Assembly: GCF_910592395.1 (NCBI RefSeq)
Contig: NC_088315.1
Coordinates: forward strand, 10,730,501 to 10,794,500
Length of the DNA stretch: 64,000 bases
Reading direction: 5' to 3'
Origin: Lineus longissimus
Taxonomy: Eukaryota > Nemertea > Pilidiophora > Heteronemertea > Lineidae
Shown piece by piece: positions 9,348 through 21,556 of this stretch (positions are counted from its first letter, which is position 1; each line of letters begins with the position of its first letter). The position numbers and the translations under genes were made by a program. Below the pieces are notes generated by a model. It saw nothing but the letters and a program-made list of their open reading frames with translations. It was not told the DNA's origin and did not search any database.

Positions 9348-12300
9348 ATGAAAAAATGCGTGTTTTGTGATGATCGTTTGACGACATCCAAGCCAACAGT
9401 TACTCTAGGCCAAAAAGGATGTGATGGCGTAAACAGTGCACGTGAAAACAGTGGAAGCAGCATACGAACAGAAGCAGGTCAGAAAGTTCACCGGGATTGC
9501 AGGAAAAGGTTTATCAATCCAAATCAGATATCGAAAGATCTGAAGAGGAATTCGTGCATGCCCCCTGAGCCAAAAACACCTTGTGTTTTACGATCGGAGT
9601 CCCCTAGATTCGATTTCAAGGAACATTGTTTATTCTGTGGTACAGTAGTGAAATACACTGAGGGAACTAAGAGAGGCTATGATGTATATCCAGTTAGAAC
9701 GAAAGATTTTCAGAATTCAGTATTTGAACACTCTCAAACTAGGAAAGATGAATGGGGTAATGCAGTCGCTGGTAGATTGGCATACGCATCAGACTTGCAT
9801 GCTGCCGATGCATGCTACCATCAAAGTTGCAATGTCAATTTTCGGACAGGAAAGCAGATTCCACAGCAGTTTTGTTCGGATGGTTTTGCAAAACGATTGA
9901 AACAAGGTAGACCCGAGGAGCAGGAGCGGCGTGAGGCCTTTCTGAAAACTGCCTCTTATGTTGAAGAAAATGACGATGAACAAATTACTGTGTCAGACCT
10001 GATCAGTAAGATGGAGGCATATCTCCAGGGCACCACATCGACACCATATGGTCAAACATACATGAAAATCAAACTGAAGGAACACTTTGGAAACGATATT
10101 GTTTTAACCGAATTGAATGGGAAAGCTAATGTTGTAACCTTTTGTACCACGGCGGAATCGGTCCTTCACACTTTTTATGAACAAAAGAAGATAGCAGATT
10201 CAGAGAAGGAAGCTTCTCGGATAGTACTTGCAGCTGCAAAGCTGATTAGAAACGGTATTAAAGCTGTTGAGGTGTCCAACATGTTTTACCCGACTGAAAA
10301 ACAGATGGAAGATAGTGAAGAAGCACTGAAGTTTCTCCCACCTCTACTTCTATCATTCCTGAAGGTGATGATGACTGGCAAAGACACTGACCTTAAACTG
10401 GCTTCAATTGGCCAAGCAATAATGCAAGCCACACGTCCTCGCGTACTACTTGCGCCTTTGCAATTTGGGCTTTCGACACAAATGCACACAGCCTTCGCAT
10501 CCCGCTTCTTGGTTGACAGCTTGAATAAGCATGGCTTTGGTTGTTCGTATTCGGAAGTACAGCGATTTGAGAAGTGTGCGGCTTCAGCACAAGGAACCGG
10601 TACCTCGCAACAAGCCAATGACAAGGTTGTACAGTTCATAGCGGACAATGTAGATCATGACATCGGAACCCTTGATGGCCATGGCACTTTTCACGGAATG
10701 GGTATCGTCGCAGCAGTTACTCCTGGTATTCCAGACGTTGAACGGATTCGCCGGACGACAGTGACAACAGAGGATATCTTGCAGGTTGGAAAGATCAATA
10801 TCAGATATTTTACCTCTCACCACACTGGTAAGCTACCGCTGAACTACAAGGAACTGAGTTCTATGGAAGTATCAGATCCAACCGCAAACCTTGACCTTCT
10901 GTGGAATATGTCCTTTTTGGTCCGCCCAACAAGGCCACAGTGGTCCGGTATGATGCAGACAACACATCAAGGGAGACACCCCGGAAAATCTAGTGTTTTA
11001 TTTCTCCCGATGATTGACATGAGTGCTAGTGACATGTCTTGCATTTTCTCAACGCTACACTTCGTTTGCAGACAAGCAAAGTCAAACGGAGTCACACCTG
11101 TCCTGACTTTTGATCAACCCCTCTTCTGGAAGGCTACGCTCATCAAAGCATCAGAACCGGTCGCAAGCTGTGTCAAATCTCTTGTGCTGAGATTAGGTGG
11201 ATTCCATTTGCAAATGAGCTTCCTTGGCAGTATCGCCTATCTGATGGCAGGCTCAGGTTTGCAGGAATTGTTGGAAACTGTGTACGCTGCCAATAGTGTA
11301 AAGCACATCCTAACAGGCAAGGCGGTTTCACGGGCAATTCGGGGACACTTATTGTTGTACGGGGCTTTGCAAACTATGCTAGTTGCAAATGCCTACAATT
11401 TACCCTTGCCAGCTTGCGCTGATGATAGTGAAGCACAGACGAATGGAATTCAAATAGATCCAGACGAAACACAGACACCACATGAAGACACCACTCTCAA
11501 TGATTTAGAAGGCGCCGGGAAACTTCTTGACGAGTTACTTGATAGGGAGAGTGTTGATGATGCGCTCTTGTCCGAAATTCTTGGTCGTATCAGTGAAACA
11601 ATCAAGCAGGAAAGAGAAAACCTGACGAACTCTAGGACAGCACAACTCTGGTTCCAGTACATGGACATGGTGCAAATTTTATGTAGATTCATCAAAGCGG
11701 AACGTTCAGGAAACTGGAATCTCCACTTGAGTACTGTGCAAGAAATGCTCCCATACTTCGCAGCATCTGGACACAATCTGTACACTAAATCTGCATATGT
11801 GTATCTTCAGAATATGGCATGCCTTGGAGATGACCACCCTGATGTATACAGCAGTTTCCTAGAAGGACATCATGTGGTACGGAGAAGTAACAGATATTGG
11901 GCTGGACTTTCTACAGATCTGATTATAGAGCAGGTGCTAATGAGAAGCGTTAAGATTCGCGGAGGACTGACTAGAGGTAGAGGCATAAATGAGATTCAGA
12001 GACTGGTTTGGCTGCTTTCAATGCCTGCATGTGCTCAGGTGAATAATGCCACGCAGACTCTCACTGGTGTTCGATACGAATCAAGTGAACAGCACAAAGA
12101 GATGGGCAAGGCTCGGCAAAACCGGGATATGAAAGACACATATAAACTGCTGGACTCTCTCAAGCAATGGGATCCCTTTGTACAAGACACGTTGCTCAGA
12201 GGCCTTATAAATGGGATAACAGCAAACGAAAGCGTGAATGCAGACAAGGCACATCAGGTTGGGCAACGCATTCTTGAATCACAGATTGGTGAAAATGTTC

Positions 12301-13794
12301 AGGAGTATTCGTTTAAAAGGAAATCCCAGGCAGTCACGTTAGGTTCCAAAACAGCAGTTACAATCAAGAATGAAAAGGTCCTGGTCGATCCCCAACTTCT
12401 GTTCCAGAGATTGAGCGTCATTGCCCACAGCGAAGACAACCCAGCCACCACATTCAAGTACGAGTTGTGTAGCTTTCCGGCTGCACTTTTTGAATCTCCA
12501 GTTTTGCCAAGACAAGCAAATAAAGCATCTCTTGCAGATGCAATGTGGGAAACTGTAAAAGATCATCAGCCCGAATCTGTTCCCAAATCTGGTGTCAACT
12601 TTGTCGTGGATGGAGGTGCATTACTTCAACGGTTACCTTGGCCACGTGGAAAAAGCTTTGAGGACCTCAGTAAAATGTATGTTGATTATGTTTCCTGGAA
12701 ATATGGTACGCCAACAGTCGTTCGATGGATATGAGAATGGGCCTTCAATAAAGGATGTGACGCACATACGACGTACAGGAGGTTGTGCATGGACAAATGT
12801 CATCTTCACCGGACAAACAATCCTCTCCATGAAGAAGGAAAACTTCCTTAGAAACAAGAACAACAAGCAGTGTTTCCTCAAAATGCTCGGTAACATGTTA
12901 GAAATGGCTGGATGCACAGTAATTCATGCGGAGGGCGATGCAGATGCAATGATCGTTGATGCAGCTACAGAATCTGCAAAATCAATCCAAACTGTCCTTG
13001 TTGGTGACGATACCGATTTACTTGTGCTGCTATGTTATCATGCAGATAACAACGCATATGACGTCTTCTTCAGACCAGAGCCTAAGGCAAATTCCACCAA
13101 ACATAGGGTCTAAGACATCAAGAAGACAAAGGCCGCACTTGGTGAAAATGTGTGTTCGCACATTTTATTTATTCATGCTGTATTAGGATGTGACTCGACG
13201 TCAAGAGTTCAGGGACTTGGCAAAGCCGGCGCACTAAAAATGATCATAAAGAATGCAAAGTTCCGAAAACTTGCACAGGTTTTCAATGGCGATAAGAACA
13301 CTCCCAAGGAGGATATCATAAAGGCAGGAGAGAAAGCCTTAATATGCCTTTTCAACGGAGCAGAAAAAGATGATCTGAACAGTTTGCGTTACACGCGGTA
13401 CTGTGATAAGGTGAAAAAGGGTTCGAAAGCAGCAGAGGCAAAGAATTTGCCCCCTACATCAGCTGCTGCTAGATACCATAGCTTGAGGGTGTTCTACCAG
13501 ATTCAAGAGTGGAAAGGAGATGTGTCGGGCCTTGGGCCATCCGAGTGGGGCTGGAAAGAAGTTGGGGGACAGTTGTTACCAAACACGACAGACCTGCCGG
13601 CTGCACAAAGCAAATTGCTTGAGATGTTTAGATGCGAGTGCAAATCTGGGTGCAGCACACTAAGATGCACATGTCTGAGGCATGGCCTTCTATGTTCCTC
13701 TGCCTGTAGCCATTGTGAGGGTACCAATTGCACAAACATTGAAACATTTGTAGTGAATGACAGTGACATTGACAATGAAGATGACGATGACTAA
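9348..13794 (+). pseudogene. Academ transposase: Cys fingers, DDE-like core, XPG/FEN1-like nuclease, CXC tail
   Basis: The first frame runs 1128 residues. Cys pairs CVFCDD, CLFCG and CYHQSC fall in the first ~160 residues. The middle has conserved acidic blocks ADNVDHDIG (~residue 434), TFDQPLFWKA (~588) and GSGLQELLETVY (~640), proposed as the DDE triad. FVVDGGALLQR (~1085) opens an XPG/FEN1-type nuclease. An indel near 12720 shifts the frame. The next frame continues with FDGYENG, AEGDADAMIVD, VGDDTDLLVLL, a TAA at 13111-13113, then the helix-3-turn-helix GCDSTSRVQGLGKAGAL and a Cys-rich tail at about 13625-13735. The intact protein would cut and join the element ends; what the nuclease does in transposition is not established. 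The ATG at 9348 follows a 3' splice site. Confidence 0.75.
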
Positions 13795-13964
13795 ATGACT
13801 TGAAAATTGTCCGTTTCAATCAGCACTTCCGGTGGGTAATTAGCATATTCCACGAGATGCAATGCCTTTTACTGTTTTTAAACCATCTTCTTTTGGTTTC
13901 CTTGACGCTAAGACCATAGGGTGCCTCATAATGGTCACGACAGGAGATATTTCCATGAAAATTA

Positions 13965-14312
13965 CTTATATCATGAATTTCTTTTAAAAATCGGCAAAAT
14001 TAGTGACCAATTTGCATATTACCCATAATGCAACAGATTTTTTCTCGTCAAGAATGGTTTTATTGGTTTCCTTGATATTGAAAACATATGATTAGACACC
14101 CTGATCGACTTATTTGGATGATTTTGGACAAAAGTCATTGTTTCCCTATATTTGGCTACTAATTAGCATAAATTAGCATATTTGACCCCCTTCCCCTATT
14201 TGAATTCATTGAGATTTTTAGTATGGTGTTTAGGGGGTCATTCCTGAATGAATACAGGTGGAATCGTTTCTTTTGCAATTTGTGGTGGGTCAAGCTACTA
14301 ATTTGACTGGCC
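13965..14312 (-). repeat. Right TIR of the Academ element
   Basis: This is the reverse complement of the left TIR, ending TTGACTGGCC at 14312. The CDS ends at 13794, leaving ~170 bases of 3' UTR before the repeat. Confidence 0.85.
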
Positions 14313-14607
14313 TGTAGTATTGCAGTCCAAATTTTTAGTCTTTTTTCATTCCTGGTAGAATGGAGAAGAAGCAAATGTCAAACACTTGACTCATTGTGTT
14401 ACTGAGCAGGTAAATTGTTTTGGGATCGGATAGTCTCCGGATGGTGATAGGTCACCACCATAGGTTAATTGTGGTATAACACCGATTACTGAAAGGCCGT
14501 TATGTACAGCGAGCATACATAGCCGCGTCGAACTCTGGAAATCACTGATTTTGACGTTAAGATGAATGGTTCGCTGATGTCTCTGACATTCTGTTCAGCA
14601 CAGGAGC

Positions 14608-15557
14608 ATGTATACACGGGGTCCCCCGGCAGTACTCATACCACCCAAACCTGTAATAACATACCATCTCAATCTCGAGTATCTTATAGCAGTATTTTGT
14701 GAAAAATCAGGAGATACGAACTATTTGATTTATGAGTACAAGCCTATTACTCATGTGTTTCGAGTGAAATATAACGGCTCGTTTTTCTCACGCCAGCCGA
14801 GAGAAACATTTGCCTACTTTGAAAAATTCCTCTTGATTTTTGATTGTCCTAAAGTCTACATGTATGATTTTGCAAAGGGTATTGTAAACGGAAGTCTAAT
14901 TCTGCCTAAGGAGGGGAGGCAGTGTCTCGAAAAAGATGTAAACTACCCTATATCTAACCTGGTTTTAAATTTACGATTTGTTGAAAAGGCCTTCATGATG
15001 TGCATTTATTTTTTCCGAAGTATTTTTTTGTTTGATTACTATATAGAATCAGGCTCAGAGCCTGTTCTACGGTTAACTAATAAAACGCATCTTCACTTCC
15101 CTCATGCTGACCGAGTAAATCCAACCTGGTTCGACCACAACTTATTCGCAGTTGGTTTTATATATCAGCGTGAAAACTATTTGACTGCGGCTGTATATCA
15201 TTACAAGCAACGACAATCAAACGGGTATAGCTTACTTAAGACACACTTAATCAAAGGCAACTCTGGCGGAGCAAAATCGTTTGGCATCATATCAAATCCA
15301 AACTATGGAGTCAAATTTGTCCTCGCGGAGAAATATCAGAGTGAGCTGATGTTAAGCTTTGGGTTTGTCATTGAGTGTAAAAAAGCAAGCCTCTGCAAAA
15401 GGCCTACATAAGAAAAATTTGCACACACATATGTCTTGAAAAATATGCTGGTAGACTTGTTCACATCAATGAGAAAGGCCAAATATTGCACATGATTCGT
15501 TCAAAACCTTTAAACTCAAACACAAAGTATGTGGTTAGATATACAAGAGCAGACTGA
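14608..15557 (+). pseudogene. Gene A, unit 1 copy (frameshifted)
   Basis: This is homologous over its full length to the intact 316-residue gene at 44954-45904. The reading frame from the ATG at 14608 is open to 15411 (267 residues). It then ends because a poly-A run at about 15380 is one base shorter than in unit 2; the rest of the homologous coding sequence continues to a TGA at 15555-15557 in another frame. The protein is rich in aromatic beta-strand patterns (FEKFLLIFDCP, YMYDFAKGIV). No family is recognised. It is probably a degenerate copy, but the single-base homopolymer difference could be a sequencing error. Confidence 0.65.
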
Positions 15558-16611
15558 ACAAGAAAAACTCTGAGACATTGGCCCTCTTAACCTGTCCACT
15601 GTAATTTATTTTTTAGTACGAATCAATTACTTTCAACTACCACCTGGTGGTTTTCCGAGTTTCGTTTGAAGACGTCGAACTAATGTCCCAGATCTTTGGC
15701 AGCTGGTATTACCTGCCCCTGCCTCTGCTGAGCGACGACTGGTGTTGGCAATGACTGGTTCAGTAGGAAAGCCAATTATGCCATTCAGATCAGCCAACAT
15801 TCACCATTATTTTGATAGAACTGGCTTCCTATGATCTTGATTAAAGGATGACCACGTTTGTGGAATATGTCAAAACACTTGAAGTGCTATTTAAGACTTT
15901 TAAACTGATGTTGGCTCTAGCGTTTTAACGAAAAATGTTAGCATTTGTGCTTTGATTCCTCTCATTCGTCTGACTTCTTTTGTTCAAACACTGAAGCAGG
16001 AGATGCAACATCATGCCAGTTTAAAAACTCAACATATAGGCCTACACTCCTTGGATGTCTTGGAAAACACTACCCACAATAAGGTAAATGTCGATTTGAT
16101 GACGGTTTTTACAAGGGCTCAGTTGAAAGAGGTAGTCCTCAATTTGAAGCTTGATAATCTCGGAATGAGGCGGTCAGTTACTAGTTCTTAAGTCTGACAT
16201 TATGAACTAGGTCATTCACCTAATATGTCTTTTCGTGTACACTGGCTTTGTTCAGTGATAGGCTGCCTTGATATACATTTTTACTGGGCCGTAGCTAAAG
16301 GGGTTTGACGCGAGAGGGATGGCAAATGTCCCTCCAAAGAGTTACAAATCACGTCTTTTTTCATGTACGTTTTTGGCTGATTTTCAATCTCTCGGAGGAC
16401 AAAAGAGATGTTTTGCCCACTCCTAATGACGAAAAATAGCTGACTTGTGACCGGCAATACTATCAATAATGATGAATATTAAAATCATCGTCAAAGAAAT
16501 CGAAATCACACTAATGAAAGTTTTCCAAGAAAACAAATATTAGCTATCTAATATTAACGGTTCTATCACTTACTTATTAAGGGTAATCGAAATATACGGT
16601 ACAGACGCAGA
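15558..16611 (+). other. Spacer between genes A and B, unit 1
   Basis: This region is colinear with 45905-46954. No convincing gene is seen. Both units share a short GTCTGACATTAT-type tract near 16191 and a run of diverged but alignable sequence. The last ~100 bases before gene B are an AT-rich tract ending TATCACTTACTTATTAAGGG, which could include a 3' splice site. Confidence 0.7.
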
Positions 16612-17620
16612 ATGAGAGCGAGGTTTCTACCACCTGTGATATTAAAAATTGGCAGCCATGATAGGTTGCTTTATAATCACGTGACTGGCGCCAATTTTGT
16701 CGTGACAGACGTCCGTGGTGAACAGGATTACAATTTGTGCACGTTTCGTCTGAATTCAAAGCAAGGTATATTCAATCTCAGCCATAGGACAATCCTTCAT
16801 ATAAATCAATTAGTGTGCGCTACACTATATCTGGCAAGCAATGTACTGGTCTATGACAGATACATCGTCGTAAGTTGTTGGGAAGAGCACAAGTATCTGA
16901 CATTTATCCTCTTTGACGTCAGGCTTGGCATCTGCGCGAGGAAACTCTTCATACCGGAAACGGACCCGTGCGTAAGCGGTGTCTATGTGACGAAGTTTCG
17001 TTTTTTGCTCCGACAGGGGACAATAGTCATTGATTGCAAGCGATATGGCCAGTCTGTCATCGGGATGTATTCATTTAATCTGTATGATAGCGCCGTTATT
17101 TTCCTCCAAAGCCGCTATCGAAATAATTGTCCCAGTGTCTGCTTACGACAGATTCTTCCTTGGCGAAGACTTTGCGTACTTTATTATTGGTAAAAAAGAA
17201 GAGAACGATTATTCAGGATTGTACTTATACTGGTTTAGAAGAAGCAAACATTTTACTCTCCCAGGTTCCAGCACCGAATTTAGTTCCATTATCAACTTTA
17301 AAGATCTCCAGTTGTTAACCTACAACTATTGGTTTTGGGAATCAGACCGCCTAATAATTCTAAATGCAGCCCTTGGAAAGAATAAAGAGCAAACGATGAC
17401 AGCATTCTTTGGATTTAGAATAAGCTGCGTCCAGAGCTGCGTCGATACAACTTTAGCCATTGAACATGTTGACATTGATTTGAGATACCAGATTTCCAGA
17501 AGCACGTTTAAGAACTTCATCCAAATGTTAGACGGCACGGTCTATCATATTGTAAGGGTTTCCAAGTCCGTGACGAAATGGTATTGGAAACACGTGGAGA
17601 TATTCACAACAAATGACTGA
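16612..17620 (+). pseudogene. Gene B, unit 1 copy (frameshifted)
   Basis: This is homologous to the intact 335-residue frame at 46955-47962. The first frame (ATG at 16612) runs to 17193, and the correct continuation lies in the frame ending at 17620. The two are out of register because about two bases are missing near 17100-17115 relative to unit 2. That segment is also the most diverged part between the copies. Shared blocks include YDRYIVVSCWEEHKYLTF, PETDPCVSGVYV, YRRSKHFTLPGSSTEFSS-like and TAFFGFRISCV. No family is recognised; the pattern is beta-propeller-like. Confidence 0.65.
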
Positions 17621-17811
17621 TCATTAGAGCCAATTTTTAGAAGAACAATTTAATTCAATTATGAGGAATGCAGGTCTCTTGAGTTGCAGATGATATTCTC
17701 GTTTTTATGATTGATAATGATGTCAACAGAGATGGAAAATTGTTGTTCTGTTCATAATGTTGTTTGAGCTCTTAACGAACGGCCCCCTGTTTATTCATTG
17801 CCACAATACTA

Positions 17812-17894
17812 ATGGCACCACCAAATTCTGAAGGATTGTATATCGTTGCCATCATGGAGCAGCCAACTAAAGATGGAGATGACTCATATCCGAG
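17812..17894 (+). other. Exon-like frame with splice donor, downstream of gene B (unit 1)
   Basis: ATG at 17812 opens a 27-codon frame (MAPPNSEG.., IVAIMEQPTKDGDD) that ends at CCGAG|GTGAGA, a good donor site at 17894/17895. The same frame and donor are kept in unit 2 at 48186-48268 with only a few changes. It could be the first coding exon of a gene whose later exons were not recognised, or chance. No downstream acceptor could be matched with confidence. Confidence 0.3.
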
Positions 17895-18426
17895 GTGAGA
17901 GTAGTTCAGTAATTGAAGTCAGAATGAGTACTAGTTCAGTAATTGAACTCAGAAAATAATACAAACCTTAAACAATTTAGTTGAAATCTATGGTACATCT
18001 GTGATAAAAGTCGTGTGGTCACAATTATCCAGAAACAATCGCCGATAAACCACAGAGAAAACTTAACAAAATAAACAAACAGCATTGGCAGCGGACAGTT
18101 ACATGGATCAAGAACTCTTAGTGGATCCCCAAAAAGTATCTGAAAAAGCACGTCTGACTAGTCATAGAGAAGAACTCGAGGGTAACATGACAGTGAACCG
18201 TATAGTGGCATACAAAAACGTTGAAAGAGATACTCAATTACAGGTAGCATGACCAAATTGCGCCAGAAGGGCATTTGTCCCCTGAAATAATTATGTTATA
18301 CACTTATCCACCCTGACTCTACCGGCATCTGTATATGTATTTCAGCTTGACTGGTCTGATAGAAGTGCCATTTATGCAGATATGTTGGCAAGACATATCA
18401 CCTGAAATATGAAGGGCATTTACATT
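17895..18426 (+). other. Unit 1 non-coding stretch
   Basis: This region is colinear with 48269-48800 of unit 2. It contains a short direct repeat (AGTTCAGTAATTGAA-type at about 17905 and 17932). Nothing coding is seen. Confidence 0.7.
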
Positions 18427-19228
18427 ACATTTACATCAGAAAGGTTACAGCCTATCTGATCATTCAGGTTTACGTATCTATGACAACTCACCAGCTCCGA
18501 CAGTAGGTGGAGAGAGGATGGACAAAACGATCAAGAAAAAGAAACAAGATGGGGTCCCGGTTAATAAACTGGCGTCAAAGAAAAACGTGTGGAATGAAGA
18601 CAAAAAAATAAGAGGCAAATCAAAAACAGGGCCAAATACCATGGACGATCAAATTGAAAATGATGAAATAGGAAACCTATTCGCAAAAAAATGAAAAAGG
18701 TTACATAATAGTGTTTCGTACAATCCGGAAGAGATGGAGGAACTGCAGTCTGATATGAACAAAGGGGTGGCGAACAAGTGTTGGAAAGACTTATGCAATA
18801 GCAATCATAGCACAGATGTTGAAGACATTTTAAGCAGCTTTCAAAAGTTTAAATGGAGGTAAACAGGACAGCGTACCGAATCTTTTCACAGACCACTTTG
18901 TCCAGGGTGGGGATAGATTAACTGTTTATATCGGTCTTTTGTTGAAAACAATGGTATGATACGGGTACTGCCCCAATGGTTTTCAACCATGGTGATTCCA
19001 ATTCCTGAGAATAGCAGAAATCCCTGATCTCTTCAGAAAAGTATCGTGGTATATCACTTAGTAGTGCGATGGGGAAGATCTTGGACAATATCATTATTAG
19101 AAATCATAGCCAGGCACTGGCGTCTTGCGATGCCCAGTTCGGATTCAAAAAAAATAAATCGACAGCGGCCTGCAGCTCCGTAGTCAATGAAGTGATAAGA
19201 TACTATAACAATAGAGGATCATCGGTGT

Positions 19229-19960
19229 ATGGATGCAAGTAAAGCTTTTGATTATATGCACTTTGTGAAGCTATTTCGAAAGCTGCTTAGTAGAGGATTA
19301 TGTCCATTAATAGCACGGTTTTTAGCATACATGTATACAAATCAACAGATTAGCGTAAAGAGGGTAGATTATGTATCAAATCTGTTCACCGTCACAAATG
19401 GGGTTAAGCAAGGTGGTGTGTTGTCACCGATACTATGTGTATTTAAATCAACTTATAGCATAGAAGAGTTGACCTTGGTATTAATGAATTATACCAAAAA
19501 AAACACTAATATGGTAATTGCAGAAATCCAATATACTCTCTTTAAGAGTTTTGCAACCTGTCTGTATGGTTTCCAGTTCTGGGACACAACATCTCATTCA
19601 ATTGAAAATGTATATAGAGCGTGGAGGAAGCGTGTTAGGAAAATTATGGGTCTACCGTATAGGACTCATAACAATCTAATTCCACTAATAATCAACGACT
19701 GCAATATGGAGATTCAATTAGAAAGAAGGACAATGAGGTATATTGAAAATATGTTTAAATCCCATAACACCTACTTGATATTGCGTAAGAACTTAACACT
19801 GAAAGGAAGTGCAACCAATCTTATCAAAAATTTAATCCAGATTTGCCGAAAACACGGATTTTATGAATATGAAGTGGACAGCATGAACTATTCGCATCTT
19901 ATTGTAAAAAGAGTTGATGTGCCGCATATCGAACCGCATATCAAATCCGAGAGTGACTAA
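19229..19960 (+). pseudogene. LINE ORF2 fragment lacking the RT catalytic Asp pair
   Basis: The 243-residue frame starts in RT motif A (MDASKAFDYMHFVKLF) and continues through NGVKQGGVLSPIL (motif B). It then jumps directly into the region past the thumb (KSFATCLYGFQFWD, YRAWRKRVRKIMGLP), which aligns with FQSFCMSLYGSVLWD and YTAWRKAVRRIL in LINE X copy 2. The segment that should contain the YADD motif is deleted, so this copy cannot encode active RT even though its frame is open. Upstream RT motifs can be read at about 19040-19200 in broken frames. Confidence 0.7.
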
Positions 19961-19967
19961 CACTGAG

Positions 19968-20512
19968 GCTGAAAGGGTGGATGTCGTCCTGGGTGCCGAC
20001 AAATGGTAACCAGGTTCGAGATCGACTGGACAATAAGCGCCCTGGGTGCCATTACACTAGACAAACAGCACCCAGCTTCTTCTTCTACACTTTTCTATAC
20101 CTACAACCGAGGGCACGTGTCACGATAACCATCATTTTGCAAGATGTCGACCGTCCCTGTTTCCAACCGCGCTCTAAAAACATTTCCTTCATCAATTCCA
20201 TCTGATTCAAACGGGGTATTCGTCTCTAAGGGGAGAGAGATAAAGAACGATTTAGTCGAAGTTGTGCAGGGTGAGGAAGGGCCTGATTATAGGCTGAAAA
20301 TCTGTTCTTTTTATTTCGCGCACTGCTAGTGCCGCAAGTACCACGGCGCGAGATAAAACGAGATTGCAAGAAACGTCCTCGTCCCTAAGATCCGTAAGCC
20401 AGGCAAAAAGAAGCTGGGTGCTGTTGTAATGGCACCCAGGGTGTTTATTGTCCAGTCGATCTCGAACCTGGTACCATTTGTCGTCACCCAGGACGACATC
20501 CACCCTTTCAGC
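19968..20512 (+). mobile_element. Mutator-type MITE, copy 1 (545 bp)
   Basis: Terminal inverted repeats of about 120 bp begin GCTGAAAGGGTGGATGTCG at 19968 and end in the reverse complement at 20512. Nine-base flanks AACACTGAG (19959-19967) and AAAACTGAG (20513-20521) match at 8 of 9 positions. TIRs over 100 bp with a 9-bp duplication are the hallmark of Mutator-like elements. There is no transposase. The internal sequence is the same as in copy 2 but reversed. Confidence 0.75.
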
Positions 20513-20980
20513 AAAACTGAGGGAGTCCGATGATCATTTACCTTCAAAGGAAGAAGTTAGACATATCATTGATTTTCTCTCCACGAATTAATTTAGAAAA
20601 TTACTGTAAACTGTAGTATTTATTCCTGCACATAAGGTTTGAAGTTCATGCACTTCGCACAATATTTTGTAGCTGTACTTTTATGTCCTAAAATAAACCT
20701 ACATAATTAACCTTTTCATTGCCAAGCACCTGTGGTCAAAAATGTCTTTTGTGACCATGTGCCAACTGCAACCCCAGTCGTTTTGGGCAAATGATTGTTT
20801 TGTATCGCAGAAATCTATCGGTAGAAGTTCGGTTTGAATACATACATTTTGTCTCAATTCCTGGCAGAAAATTGAGTTTGAAGACACAAACAAATCGGAT
20901 TCGACGATTATTTTTTGATTGCCACGGTATCGTATAAGCTCCCAACAGGTGAGCTAACAAGAAAGGCAGCAGTTAGTGCG

Positions 20981-21547
20981 GCTGAAAGGGTGGATGTCGT
21001 CCTGGATGCCGACAAATGGTACCCAGGTTCGAGATCGACTGGACAGTAAGTACCCTGTGTACCATTACACTAGACAAACAGCACCCAACTTCTTTTTGCC
21101 TGGCTTACGGATCTTAGGGACGAGGACGTTTCTTGCAATTTCTTTTTATCTCGCGCCGTGGTACTTGCGACATTAGCAGTGCGCGAAATAAAAAGAACAG
21201 ATAAACGAAAAAAAACGCGTTTAGGCCTATAGGTCTTTGAAAGCACATTTCGGATGATTTATTCAGAAAATGTATGTAGGAGGGATATATTCAGAGAATG
21301 AAAAATTGTGTGATGACAAAATGAATGGATTTGCTGCGTATTTTTATTTTTATTTTTCTTATGGTTATCGTGACACGTGACCTCCGTGCGCGTGGGGCCA
21401 ACGTCGATTGTAGGTATAGAAAAAGTGTAGAAGAAGAAGCTGGGTGCTGTTTGTCTAGTGTAATGGCACCCAGGGCGCTTATTGTCCAGTCGATCTCGAA
21501 CCTGGGTACCATTTGTCGGCACCCAGGACGCCATCCACCCTTTCAGC
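20981..21547 (-). mobile_element. Mutator-type MITE, copy 2 (567 bp), opposite orientation
   Basis: The TIRs are the same as in copy 1. The 9-base target duplication GTTAGTGCG is perfect (20972-20980 and 21548-21556). The left interior (CTTACGGATCTTAGGGACG..) corresponds to the right interior of copy 1 in reverse complement. The right interior (ATGGTTATCGTGACACGTG..) corresponds to the left interior of copy 1. The two copies therefore sit about 470 bp apart in opposite orientation. There is no coding capacity. Confidence 0.8.
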
Positions 21548-21556
21548 GTTAGTGCG

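Larger units (their letters stand above)
8000..14312 (+). mobile_element. Academ-type DNA transposon (6.3 kb, long TIRs)
   Basis: The element has ~345-bp terminal inverted repeats beginning GGCCAGTCAA. It is absent from the orthologous position of unit 2, where 44640-44660 is continuous. It encodes one long protein combining Cys-rich fingers, a DDE-like core, an XPG/FEN1-like nuclease and a Cys-rich CXC-like tail, the combination known for Academ transposons carrying an XPG domain. The target duplication is unclear: left flank AAGGTG, right flank TGTAGTATTG, empty site AAGGTGCTGCAGTATTG. The open reading is interrupted once by an indel and once by a stop. Confidence 0.75.
18427..20704 (+). 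mobile_element. LINE fragment (diverged relative of LINE X), itself hit by a MITE
   Basis: Unit 2 lacks this segment (48800-48817 is continuous). TACAT at 18421-18425 and 20700-20704 is a plausible target duplication. Inside, 18480-18900 gives broken ORF2-like frames (for example a SYNPEEMEEL block resembling SYDRNEMDNL of LINE X). 19080-19960 gives RT and C-terminal pieces. A Mutator-type MITE (19968-20512) interrupts its 3' part. It is heavily mutated and therefore older than LINE X copies 1 and 2. Confidence 0.65.

Noticed and set aside
10286-12917. Minus-strand open frames within the Academ gene
   Set aside because: They lie opposite a strongly coding plus-strand frame and show no family motif. 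They are antisense shadows.
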